A stretch of 64,000 nt of DNA. It comes from Tropicibacter sp. R16_0 (GTDB taxonomy: Bacteria; Pseudomonadota; Alphaproteobacteria; Rhodobacterales; Rhodobacteraceae). Location: contig NZ_JAGHRE010000004.1 in assembly GCF_017743935.1 (NCBI RefSeq), forward strand, positions 124,001 through 188,000, written 5' to 3'. A program made the position numbers and the translations under genes. The notes beneath the pieces are model-generated. The model saw only the letters and a list, made by a program, of their open reading frames with translations. It had not been told where the DNA came from and ran no database searches. Each line of letters begins with the position of its first letter. Positions within the stretch are counted from its first letter, which is position 1. Below, piece by piece: positions 36,840 through 45,117 of this stretch.

Positions 36840-37975
36840 CCGCGCAGCGCCTGATCCAGATCGTCGATCAAATCGCCTGCATCTTCTATCCCGATGGACA
36901 AACGCAGCAGGTTTTCCGGGATACCTGTGTGCGGCTCAATCGTATGGCGGTGTTCCACCAGGCTTTCGACCCCGCCCAGAGACGTTGCGCGATGGAACAG
37001 GTTCAAACGCCCGGCTGCGGCCAAAGCTTCGGCCGCGCCACCCTTGACCAGAACAGACATCAAAAAACCGTAACCGCCGGTCATCTGGCGTGCTGCAATC
37101 TCATGTCCGGTGAAACCGGGTAGACCGGGATAAAACACATCCTCGACCTGGTCGTGAGCCAAGAGGAATTCGGCAATTTTCTGGGCGTTTTCGCACATCC
37201 GTTCAACCCGCAAGGGCAGCGTGCGCATGCCGCGAACCAAAAGCCAGGCGTCAAACGGGCTCATGACGGCACCTGCACCCTGGCGATCGGTGACGATCTC
37301 TTGCCAAATCTCATCGTCGCGCGCGGCGGACAACACACCACCCAGAACATCGGAATGTCCGTTAATCGCCTTGGTGACGGAATGCATGACCAGATCGGCA
37401 CCGTGTTCGATGGGCTTGCACAGGACGGGTGTTGCGGCGGTGGCGTCCACCATCAGCTTGGCGCCAGCACTATGAGCATGTTCGGCCGCCCGCGCGATAT
37501 CCACCGTCAACAGCCAGGGATTCGAGGGGGTTTCGACCAACACCAGTTGAGCAGGGGTCGCGCAGGCCTGAGCCAACCCGTCCTGAGTTCTGGCGTCAAA
37601 CTCGTCCAACGTGATCTGACGGCGCGCGCAAAACTCGCGCACCCATTTCGTGGTTCCCCAATAGATGCCGGATTGCACGATTGCCCGCCCACCGTTGGGA
37701 ATGGTGCGAAAGGCGGCGGCAATTGCGGCCATGCCGGACGGAAACAACAGCGAGGCTTCGGCCCCTTCCAGCCGCGCAATCAGTTTTTCCGCCAGTCGTG
37801 TGCCTTCGTTCTGATCCCGCAGATACACGTTGTCGGGATTCAGCGGCTGATAGGCACGGTCCCGGGCAAAGGTTGTTGCAGGCTGGATCGGCGGCACGAC
37901 GCCACCGCTTTGTTGATCAAGAGCCCCCATGGCCTGGGCAGCCAATGTTGCAGGTTTCAGCTTGGGGTTATCCAT
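36836..37975 (-). CDS. Cys/Met metabolism PLP-dependent enzyme (cystathionine gamma-synthase/lyase family)
   Basis: The 379-residue fold-type I PLP enzyme has the PLP lysine in HSVTKAINGHSDVLGG, the aspartate in KLMVDATAATP and PSGMAAI upstream. The C-terminus reads LRLSIGIEDAGDLIDDL, a family hallmark. Several transsulfuration activities are possible (synthase, gamma- or beta-lyase). It ends convergently with the LysR gene, with stop codons sharing TTAA. Confidence 0.9.
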   Translation of the reverse strand: MDNPKLKPATLAAQAMGALDQQSGGVVPPIQPATTFARDRAYQPLNPDNVYLRDQNEGTRLAEKLIARLEGAEASLLFPSGMAAIAAAFRTIPNGGRAIVQSGIYWGTTKWVREFCARRQITLDEFDARTQDGLAQACATPAQLVLVETPSNPWLLTVDIARAAEHAHSAGAKLMVDATAATPVLCKPIEHGADLVMHSVTKAINGHSDVLGGVLSAARDDEIWQEIVTDRQGAGAVMSPFDAWLLVRGMRTLPLRVERMCENAQKIAEFLLAHDQVEDVFYPGLPGFTGHEIAARQMTGGYGFLMSVLVKGGAAEALAAAGRLNLFHRATSLGGVESLVEHRHTIEPHTGIPENLLRLSIGIEDAGDLIDDLDQALRG

Positions 37976-38237
37976 TGCAATTCCTCGGGTTGGATCATGC
38001 GTGCGCCATTGGTGTCTTTTGCAGCGCGCAATGTCCAGCCCGATTGGGTTTGTCGGATGTGCTTGGTCGCGGTAAGCTCATCTTGAACCCGCGTAAAACA
38101 CAAATGCGACTGGAAAAAGATGCATGTGTTCCACGGGCCAACATGTACCGGTGCAGCCGGACAAAATACTCTGTGGGACCGAATTGAAAGACGACACAAG
38201 ATTATCCACCGCCCGATTGGATCAAGACGGGGCGAAA

Positions 38238-39674
38238 ATGCGTGAATTGAAACCCTCAGAGCCAGAGATTTCTGTGACCCGGAGATTGACCGCGACGCAG
38301 CTTTTCCTGCGTGGCTTGGGGCGGATCATCATGACCGCTTTCTATAGCCGGATCGAGGTCGTCAACGCCGAGAGTTTTCCAACCAGCGGCCCTGTTCTTG
38401 TGGTCTCCAATCATGAAAACAGCTTGGTCGATGGGGTTCTGGTCAGTTGTTATTTGCCCCGAATGCCCCGCCTTTTGGCCGCCAGCACGATTTGGGATTA
38501 CAAACCCCTGACCCCATTGCTTAAGGCGGCGCGGGTGGTGCCGATATACCGCCAGCAAGACGTCGGATTGCAATTGGCCAAGGAAATGCCGCTGTTTGAT
38601 CGGTCATCCGAAGCTTTGATGGATGACGGGGTTCTTTCGGTGTTCCCCGAAGGGTTGAGCCACAATCATCCGCACCTTCTGCCCCTTAAGAACGGCGCCG
38701 CACGCATTGCGCTGGAGGCTGAGGCAAAGGGGGATCGGCTAGGGATTCAAGTGGTTCCTGTTGGCCTGACCTTTGAGGATAAATCGACATTTCGCTCGAA
38801 GGTCTTGTTACAAGTGGGAGACCCGATCGACATCACCCGGCAAGCCGACGCCTTCAGGGAAACATCTGACGTGGCAGACCGCCGGACATTGGTGCGGGAT
38901 TTGACCGACCGCATTCAGCGTTCGTTGTACGACGTCACGTTGAACTTCGGGTCCTGGAAAGATGCACAGCTTGTCCGACAGGCGACCGAACTCTGGCAGC
39001 GTACGGATACCTGGGCAGAAAGCGGGGCAGATGAACAGACAATAGCTGCGATGCGGGACCGGGTCAGGATGCAACAGACCTTTGCACGGGGCTATGCCTG
39101 GCTGGATCGCAACAGACCAGATCTTTTGGCTCGTGCCACATCCGATTTGGAGAGATATCTGGCGGCCCGTGGCGACAGCGAGGCTTCGCTCGGGGCCGTA
39201 CGGTCCCTAACTCTGCGATGGCCACGTGCTACACTTCTGGCCTTGTATCCAATGTGGCTGATCGGTGCGGCCTTGAATTTCTTTCCATTTCACCTGTCCC
39301 GCTGGTTCGCGCATGGCAAGGACGAAGACAAGATGGCGACCTGGTCTTTGTTCTCCAGCTTGCTTCTGTTTCCTGGTTTCTGGGGTCTTCAGGCACTGGC
39401 GCTGGGCGGAATTGTTCCACATGCAGTGCATTCAGGTTTCAATTGGCCAGTGTTCTGGTCGACACTCATCTTGGCTCCAGCGGCCGGGTTTTTGTCTTTG
39501 ACTTATTTGGACCTGCGCAAAGAGGTCCGGGAAAGAAAGAGCGCTCGGGCCGAGTTGGGCGCTGAGCAGGATTTGCAGCATCTTCGGTCCAATCTCGCAG
39601 CACAGCTTGAGGAATTGGTGCATGCCTATGTGAACCGACCCGAAGCCAAGGCGCGTCGAAGAAAGTCAAAGTGA
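38238..39674 (+). CDS. Membrane-bound 1-acylglycerol/glycerol-3-phosphate acyltransferase-like protein
   Basis: The N-terminal half is a PlsC-type acyltransferase with SNHENSLVDG (His59, Asp65) and FPEGLSHNHP. The His-Asp spacing is five residues rather than the usual four, as in some eukaryotic-type GPAT relatives. The C-terminal ~200 residues carry three membrane segments and a charged coiled-coil tail. It presumably makes phospholipid precursors at the inner membrane. I chose ATG 38238; the frame extends to 38124. Confidence 0.85.
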   Translation: MRELKPSEPEISVTRRLTATQLFLRGLGRIIMTAFYSRIEVVNAESFPTSGPVLVVSNHENSLVDGVLVSCYLPRMPRLLAASTIWDYKPLTPLLKAARVVPIYRQQDVGLQLAKEMPLFDRSSEALMDDGVLSVFPEGLSHNHPHLLPLKNGAARIALEAEAKGDRLGIQVVPVGLTFEDKSTFRSKVLLQVGDPIDITRQADAFRETSDVADRRTLVRDLTDRIQRSLYDVTLNFGSWKDAQLVRQATELWQRTDTWAESGADEQTIAAMRDRVRMQQTFARGYAWLDRNRPDLLARATSDLERYLAARGDSEASLGAVRSLTLRWPRATLLALYPMWLIGAALNFFPFHLSRWFAHGKDEDKMATWSLFSSLLLFPGFWGLQALALGGIVPHAVHSGFNWPVFWSTLILAPAAGFLSLTYLDLRKEVRERKSARAELGAEQDLQHLRSNLAAQLEELVHAYVNRPEAKARRRKSK

Positions 39675-39690
39675 TCTTCTAAAGCGGATT

Positions 39691-39761
39691 TCCGCTGTGG
39701 TGGAAAAAAATCCGTGATACTGAAAATCCTCTATTTAGGAATTTTGTCCGCTATGGTAGAA
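39691..39761 (+). promoter_or_regulatory. Direct repeats upstream of kbl-tdh
   Basis: TCCGCTGTGGTGGAA (39691-39705) and TCCGCTATGGTAGAA (39747-39761) match at 13 of 15 positions, spaced 56 bp start to start, and the second lies 27 bp before the kbl start codon. Position and spacing suggest an operator pair. Confidence 0.45.
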
Positions 39762-39787
39762 GATGACTCGAAATCAGGAGGTCACCT

Positions 39788-40972
39788 ATGTCCCATGCGT
39801 TTTTGTCCCACGTCTCTAGTACCCTCGATCAGATCGAGGCCGAAGGCCTGTACAAACGCGAACGAATGATCACCTCCCCGCAGGGGGGCGAGATCACTGT
39901 GGGCGAACGCGAAGTGATCAACCTGTGCGCCAACAACTACCTTGGCCTTGCGGATCACCCTGCTCTGATCGAGGCAGCACAGGGTGCGATGGGGGATAAG
40001 GGGTTCGGCATGGCCTCGGTCCGGTTCATCTGCGGTACGCAGGACATTCACCGCGATCTGGAGCAGCGTCTTGCCAAGTTTCTGAACAAGGACGATGCGA
40101 TCCTGTTTGCGGCCTGTTTCGATGCCAACGGCGGGCTTTTTGAACCGCTGTTGGGCCCAGAGGACGCCATCATCTCGGACAGTTTGAACCACGCCTCGAT
40201 CATCGATGGGGTGCGGTTGTGCAAAGCCAAGCGCTATCGCTATCTGAACAATGACATGAACGACCTCGAAGCATGGTTGAAACAGGCGCGCGAGGATGGA
40301 GCGCGGCACATCATGATCGCGACCGATGGTGTGTTCTCGATGGACGGCTATCTGGCCAATCTGCCTGCCATTCGTGCGCTGGCAGACAAATATGACGCTG
40401 TGGTCATGGTCGATGATTGCCACGCAACGGGCTTTATGGGCCCCAACGGCGCGGGCACGCCGGATCATTTCGGCGTCGATGTGGACATCCTGACGGGAAC
40501 CTTGGGCAAGGCACTTGGGGGGGCAATCGGCGGTTATATCGCCGGGCCGCAGCCAGTGATCGACCTGCTGCGGCAGCGGGCGCGGCCCTATCTGTTCTCC
40601 AATTCGCTGCCGCCTGCCATCGTCGCCGCCGGGATCGAGGCAATTCGCTTGGTCGAAGAAGGGGGCGCCCTGCGTGCGCAACTGTTCGAAAACGCGGCGT
40701 ACTGGCGCAAAGGACTGTCCGAGTTGGGATTCGACCTGCTTGAAGGGGAACACCCGATCATCCCAGTGATGCTGGGCGAAGCGACACTGGCGCAAGAGAT
40801 GGCCTCAAAGCTGTTTGACGAAGGCGTCTATGTTTCTGGCTTCTTCTTTCCCGTTGTCCCACGCGGCAAGGCGCGCATCCGGACGCAGATGAATGCAGCC
40901 CTGACACGCGAGGATCTGGACCGTGCACTGGCCGCCTTTGGCAAAGTAGGCAAAGAGCTGGGGGTGATCTGA
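39788..40972 (+). CDS. kbl: Glycine C-acetyltransferase (2-amino-3-ketobutyrate CoA ligase)
   Basis: This PLP enzyme of the alpha-oxoamine synthase family splits 2-amino-3-oxobutyrate with CoA into glycine and acetyl-CoA. [32 protein letters not shown] and the PLP lysine in [14 protein letters not shown] are present in 394 residues. It has a strong ribosome-binding site (AGGAGG). The stop overlaps the tdh start by one base, so the pair forms the threonine-to-glycine pathway. Confidence 0.97.
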   Translation: MSHAFLSHVSSTLDQIEAEGLYKRERMITSPQGGEITVGEREVINLCANNYLGLADHPALIEAAQGAMGDKGFGMASVRFICGTQDIHRDLEQRLAKFLNKDDAILFAACFDANGGLFEPLLGPEDAIISDSLNHASIIDGVRLCKAKRYRYLNNDMNDLEAWLKQAREDGARHIMIATDGVFSMDGYLANLPAIRALADKYDAVVMVDDCHATGFMGPNGAGTPDHFGVDVDILTGTLGKALGGAIGGYIAGPQPVIDLLRQRARPYLFSNSLPPAIVAAGIEAIRLVEEGGALRAQLFENAAYWRKGLSELGFDLLEGEHPIIPVMLGEATLAQEMASKLFDEGVYVSGFFFPVVPRGKARIRTQMNAALTREDLDRALAAFGKVGKELGVI

Positions 40973-42015
40973 TGCGACCAAATACGATGAAGGCTTTGGA
41001 GAAGTCCCATCCGCGCGAAGGGTTGTGGCAGGTCCGTGCGCCGGTACCCGAGATTGGACCTGATGAAGTTCTGGTGCGGGTGAACAAGACCGGGATCTGC
41101 GGCACGGACATTCACATCTGGAATTGGGATGAATGGGCGTCGCATACGGTGCCGGTGCCGATGATTACGGGGCATGAATTCGCAGGCGAGATTGTCGAGT
41201 TGGGCCGTAACGTGACTGGTCTGAGCGTCGGCCAGCGCTGCTCGGGCGAAGGGCATCTGATCGGAACCGACAGCCGCCAAAGCCGCGCGGGCAAATTTCA
41301 CCTTGATCCAGGCACGCGCGGGATCGGTGTGAACGAGCAGGGTGCCTTTGCCGAATACCTGCGGTTGCCCGCGTTCAACGTGGTGCCCTTGCCGGACGAC
41401 ATCCCGGATGAGATCGGCGCCATTTTGGACCCGCTTGGAAATGCTGTTCACACCGCGCTCAGCTTTGATCTGCTGGGCGAGGACGTGTTGATCACTGGTG
41501 CTGGCCCGATCGGGATCATGGCAGCGGCGGTGGCGAGGCACGCCGGGGCGCGCAATGTGGTGATCACCGATATCAACGCGGATCGCTTGAAGCTGGCTGA
41601 ACATGTGGTGCCGACAGTACGGGCGGTAGATGTGTCACGCGAGGATTTGAACGACGTGATCAATGAGCTCGGGCTGACCCAGGGGTTCGACGTCGGACTG
41701 GAAATGTCGGGATCTCAGGCTGCCTTGGATCAAATGGTCGAGGCGCTGGTGATGGGCGGTAAGATCGCCTTGCTGGGCATTCCACCGGGCAAATCTCCGG
41801 TCGATTGGAGCAGGATCGTGTTCAAGGCGATCACCATCAAGGGTGTCTATGGCCGCGAGATGTTTGAAACCTGGTACAAGATGATCGCGATGCTTCAGAA
41901 CGGGTTGGACGTCAGCCGTGTGATTACGCATCGTTTTGGCGTAGACGAGTTTGAGGCCGGATTTGCGGCGATGAAATCCGGGCAGAGCGGTAAGGTTGTT
42001 CTGGATTGGAACTGA
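40972..42015 (+). CDS. tdh: L-threonine 3-dehydrogenase
   Basis: This zinc-dependent medium-chain dehydrogenase oxidises L-threonine to 2-amino-3-oxobutyrate, which Kbl then cleaves. [21 protein letters not shown] and the NAD motif [10 protein letters not shown] are present. The length of 347 residues includes five extra N-terminal residues; the ATG at 40987 (MKALEK) matches E. coli Tdh better. It is coupled to kbl (TGATG). Confidence 0.96.
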   Translation: MRPNTMKALEKSHPREGLWQVRAPVPEIGPDEVLVRVNKTGICGTDIHIWNWDEWASHTVPVPMITGHEFAGEIVELGRNVTGLSVGQRCSGEGHLIGTDSRQSRAGKFHLDPGTRGIGVNEQGAFAEYLRLPAFNVVPLPDDIPDEIGAILDPLGNAVHTALSFDLLGEDVLITGAGPIGIMAAAVARHAGARNVVITDINADRLKLAEHVVPTVRAVDVSREDLNDVINELGLTQGFDVGLEMSGSQAALDQMVEALVMGGKIALLGIPPGKSPVDWSRIVFKAITIKGVYGREMFETWYKMIAMLQNGLDVSRVITHRFGVDEFEAGFAAMKSGQSGKVVLDWN

Positions 42016-42064
42016 CAGCTGGGGGCGCTGCCCCCGTCGCTGTGCGACTCCCCCAGAGTATTTG
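42016..42064. repeat. G-rich hairpin repeat, family 2, copy 2
   Basis: Two adjacent hairpins, GGGGGC/GCCCCC (42021-42035) and GTCGC/GCGAC (42036-42048), are followed by CTCCCCCAGAGTATTT. The element is inverted relative to the related one at 6113-6172. It directly follows the tdh stop and may terminate the kbl-tdh transcript. Confidence 0.6.
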
Positions 42065-42080
42065 AAAAAGGGTGAAGTTA

Positions 42081-43037
42081 GTGGCGCATAACTCGATTGT
42101 CGATGTAATCGGCTGCACGCCATCGGTATGGCTGGACCGGATGGTCGCAGCACGTGGGGTGCAGGGGCGGATTTTGGCGAAGCTGGATTATTTGAACCCA
42201 GGGTTTTCCAAAAAGGACCGCGCCGCGAAAGGGATCATCGAAGCCGCCGAGGCGGACGGAAGCCTGACGCCCGGGCAAACCGTGGTGGAGCTGACCAGCG
42301 GTAACATGGGCACGGGGCTGGCAATTGTCTGCGGGATCAAGGGCTATCCCTTTGTCGCCGTGATGTCGCACGGCAACTCGGAAGAGCGCGCGCGAATGAT
42401 GGCGGCCTTGGGCGCCGAAGTGGTGTTGGTCGATCAGGTACCGGGTGGCGTTCCGGGCGAGGTTTCGGGGGAAGATCTGGCTCTGGTCGAAGCAGAGGCG
42501 GCGCGGATCACCGCCGCACGCGGCGCCTTTCGTGCGGATCAGTTTCATCACGCGGGGAACGCGCAGTCTCATTCAGTCGCGACAGCGCCCGAATTATGGG
42601 CGGACTCGAACCAAACGATCACCGCATTTGCGGATTTCGCAGGGTCTGGTGGGACATTCGCAGGAACCATGCAGGGGCTGCGCCAATTGAATGCCGACAT
42701 CCGTGGCTATCTTGTTGAACCTGAAGGGGCGGCTGCCTTGGCCGGGCAGCCTGTTACCCAAGCCGGGCACCCTATTCAGGGCGGTGGTTACGCCATGTCT
42801 GATCTGACGTTTCTTCACGGTGTCTCGGCCGATGGGTATTTGACGGTGTCGGGCGATGAAGCACGGCAGACAACACGCGCGTTGGCGCGGGAAGAAGGGA
42901 TTTTTGCCGGATTTTCTGCTGGGGCAAATGTGGCCGCCGCTCTGCGTTTGCTGGAAGGGCCAGAGGCCGGGGGCGTGATCGGTGTCGTGATCTGCGACAG
43001 CGGGCTGAAGTACCTTTCAACCGACCTCTGGGGCTAG
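42081..43037 (+). CDS. PLP-dependent cysteine synthase family protein
   Basis: This is a fold-type II PLP enzyme of about 318 residues. The lysine region is PGFSKKDRAAKGI, with ELTSGNMGTGLAIVC for phosphate/substrate binding and GSGGTFAGTMQGL later. The common cysteine synthase forms NPxxSxKDR and TSGNTG are changed to NPGFSKKDR and TSGNMG, so O-acetylserine sulfhydrylation is uncertain. GTG 42081 fits the AAAAGGG site; GTG 42072 is also in frame. The 3' end overlaps the convergent phosphoesterase gene by 21 bp. Confidence 0.83.
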   Translation: MAHNSIVDVIGCTPSVWLDRMVAARGVQGRILAKLDYLNPGFSKKDRAAKGIIEAAEADGSLTPGQTVVELTSGNMGTGLAIVCGIKGYPFVAVMSHGNSEERARMMAALGAEVVLVDQVPGGVPGEVSGEDLALVEAEAARITAARGAFRADQFHHAGNAQSHSVATAPELWADSNQTITAFADFAGSGGTFAGTMQGLRQLNADIRGYLVEPEGAAALAGQPVTQAGHPIQGGGYAMSDLTFLHGVSADGYLTVSGDEARQTTRALAREEGIFAGFSAGANVAAALRLLEGPEAGGVIGVVICDSGLKYLSTDLWG

Positions 43038-43754
43038 TCGCACTCGACCTTGGTCGGTCAGCAGCCAACAATCGCCGTTCTCGAACACGGCCGCCGAAAG
43101 GGGGCCGCCAAAGGCGGCTCCGGAATCCAGATTGACGCGGTTGCCCTTGTGCTCTGCCTGTTTGGAAGGCGTATGTCCGTGCACCACCAGCCAAGGGTGT
43201 GGATTTGGGTAGTTCAAAAAGGTTTGCCTGATCCAGACCAGATCGTCTTCGACCTGATCTTGCAGTGCCACACCGGGGCGGATGCCAGCGTGAACAAAAA
43301 GCAAACCATCTTGCAGGTAGGTCGTTGGAAGATCCTTGAGGAATTCCACATGCTCGGCCGGGATGGCCTTGCGCGCGGCGGTGTGGACGTGATGGATACG
43401 GGTGCGTTCTGGGACCTCGACGCCATATGAGGCTAGTGTTTCGATCCCGCCCAGCCGTTCGTGCAGCCAATGGTAACCGACCAACAGTTGATTGTCGTTC
43501 GCCGGATAATCCTGCATGAACATGGCAAACATCCGATCGTGGTTGCCCTTGATGGGAATCCAATTCCGACCTTGCGCTTTGCCACGCACCAACAGGTCCA
43601 ATACGCCACGACTGTCCGGGCCGCGATCGGTGTAGTCGCCCAGGAACACGATGCGCGCATCCTTGCCGCCGTCAGCTTCGATCCGGTCCAAGGCTGCCTG
43701 CAACAGTTCAAGCTGACCATGGATGTCACCAATGGCATAAATCGGGGTCGTCAT
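43017..43754 (-). CDS. Metallophosphoesterase (Ser/Thr protein phosphatase-like)
   Basis: The 245-residue calcineurin-like phosphoesterase has all the metal motifs: GDIHGQ, GDYTDRGP, GNHDRM and late GHTPS. It is close to the PrpA/ApaH-like group common in alphaproteobacteria. The substrate is unknown (phosphoprotein or dinucleotide). It precedes no obvious partner; the P450 gene lies upstream on the same strand, 15 bp away. Confidence 0.9.
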   Translation of the reverse strand: MTTPIYAIGDIHGQLELLQAALDRIEADGGKDARIVFLGDYTDRGPDSRGVLDLLVRGKAQGRNWIPIKGNHDRMFAMFMQDYPANDNQLLVGYHWLHERLGGIETLASYGVEVPERTRIHHVHTAARKAIPAEHVEFLKDLPTTYLQDGLLFVHAGIRPGVALQDQVEDDLVWIRQTFLNYPNPHPWLVVHGHTPSKQAEHKGNRVNLDSGAAFGGPLSAAVFENGDCWLLTDQGRVRLAPEVG

Positions 43755-43769
43755 TGGCTTCTTTCGTGT

Positions 43770-44948
43770 TTAGTTCAGCCGCACGGGCAAGGACAATGGC
43801 CCCCGGAAAGCAAAACCGTACCAAGGCACCTTGTCCGGGTTTGGCAAGGACATATTGGGAAAGCGCTCAAAGAGCAACGGAAGCATGATCTGTGCCAGCA
43901 TCAGGCGGGCAACATGGGTCCCCTGACAGAAGTGTGGACCGCTGGCAAAGCTCTGATGCGTTTTCTTGGGTCTAAACAGATCGAACACCTCGGGGTTGTC
44001 ATGCACCTCTTCGTCATGCGCGGCGCTTGCTTGAATGGTCATGACGATCTGGTCTTTGGCGATGGGGAAACTGCGAATTTCCGTATCCTCGACCGCACGA
44101 CGAGAGCTGGTCTGGATCGGGGCAACCCAGCGTACGCCTTCTTCAAAAGCTTCGGTGAACCACTTGGGGTCCTCTTTTATGGCAGCAACATGGTCTGGAT
44201 TGGTGAGCAACCCAAACAGAATGGTGCAAAGCGCATCCCTTGGTTCGTTGATACCTCCACCAATGGCGATCTTGAGGTTCGCGCGGATTTGCGACAACTC
44301 GATCGGATCAGCGGCGTTGACCATCGCCGACAAAGCCGATGGACCCTGTTCCACCAGATGACGCTTGGTTTCATGCTCAAACAGAGCATTCATTTCCAAA
44401 TGGGCCGCATCGGTGGCCTGAAAAGGCTCGGGCGCCCAGGCAAAGTTCCCGGCCCCATCTATCAGGGTTTGTGACCAGCGGATCATCTGCTCATCGGTGG
44501 CGGATTCGATCCCTAGAAGATTGGCCAGGCAACGCGCGGCAAAAGGGGCAGCAAGATCCTGAAACAGATCCACCGTGCCCGAGGTAGGCAGCCGGTCCAG
44601 GTAGTCGTCAGCGATTTGCGCGTATGTGTCGCTCCAATGGTTGCGAATGGCGCGCGGGGAAAACGCAGGAGCCATCGCCTGACGGTCGCGCAAATGATCG
44701 TCGCCGTCTTTCCGCATAAGCGTCGTTGCCTGAAAGGCGCGTTCCATCGGCGTTTCTGTTCCGCCTGAATGGAACAGGGTGGGGTTGTCTTTGACCGCGC
44801 GAATATCGGCCGCCTTCGTCAGAAAAATGCGATTGAGCGCTGGGACATTCAGCACCGGGGCGGTTCGGCGCAACCGGCGATAGATCGGGTAGGGATCTTC
44901 TAGTAGAGCGTTAATTTCTATGGACGGATCAGAAGGAACTGCGGTCAT
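43770..44948 (-). CDS. Cytochrome P450
   Basis: The 392-residue bacterial P450 has the ExxR pair at Glu270-Arg273 and the heme-cysteine loop FASGPHFCQG (Cys341). In the I-helix the usual acid-alcohol pair is GGINEP (231-236): Glu235 is followed by Pro instead of Thr. The substrate is unknown and no ferredoxin or reductase gene is adjacent. I chose ATG 44948; the frame extends to 45059. The phosphoesterase gene follows 15 bp downstream. Confidence 0.93.
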   Translation of the reverse strand: MTAVPSDPSIEINALLEDPYPIYRRLRRTAPVLNVPALNRIFLTKAADIRAVKDNPTLFHSGGTETPMERAFQATTLMRKDGDDHLRDRQAMAPAFSPRAIRNHWSDTYAQIADDYLDRLPTSGTVDLFQDLAAPFAARCLANLLGIESATDEQMIRWSQTLIDGAGNFAWAPEPFQATDAAHLEMNALFEHETKRHLVEQGPSALSAMVNAADPIELSQIRANLKIAIGGGINEPRDALCTILFGLLTNPDHVAAIKEDPKWFTEAFEEGVRWVAPIQTSSRRAVEDTEIRSFPIAKDQIVMTIQASAAHDEEVHDNPEVFDLFRPKKTHQSFASGPHFCQGTHVARLMLAQIMLPLLFERFPNMSLPNPDKVPWYGFAFRGPLSLPVRLN

Positions 44949-45066
44949 GACTGCACGCGGGGCTGAGAACAGGTGATGGTATTTGGTTAACAGTATAAGT
45001 AAATTTCTTCCTGAGGCAAACACCGGGATCTCAGTGGATGCTCGGTTTTGAGCCCGCAAAAGAAAA

Positions 45067-45095
45067 GGGACGCCCCCTGCTATAAGGAGCGTCCC
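45067..45095 (-). terminator. Terminator of serC-serA
   Basis: The stem GGGACGC/GCGTCCC with a 15-base loop is followed on the minus strand by CTTTTCTTTT-like T-rich sequence, 22 bp after the serA stop. Confidence 0.8.
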
Positions 45096-45117
45096 CGATG
45101 TTTAGAGCAGATCGCGA

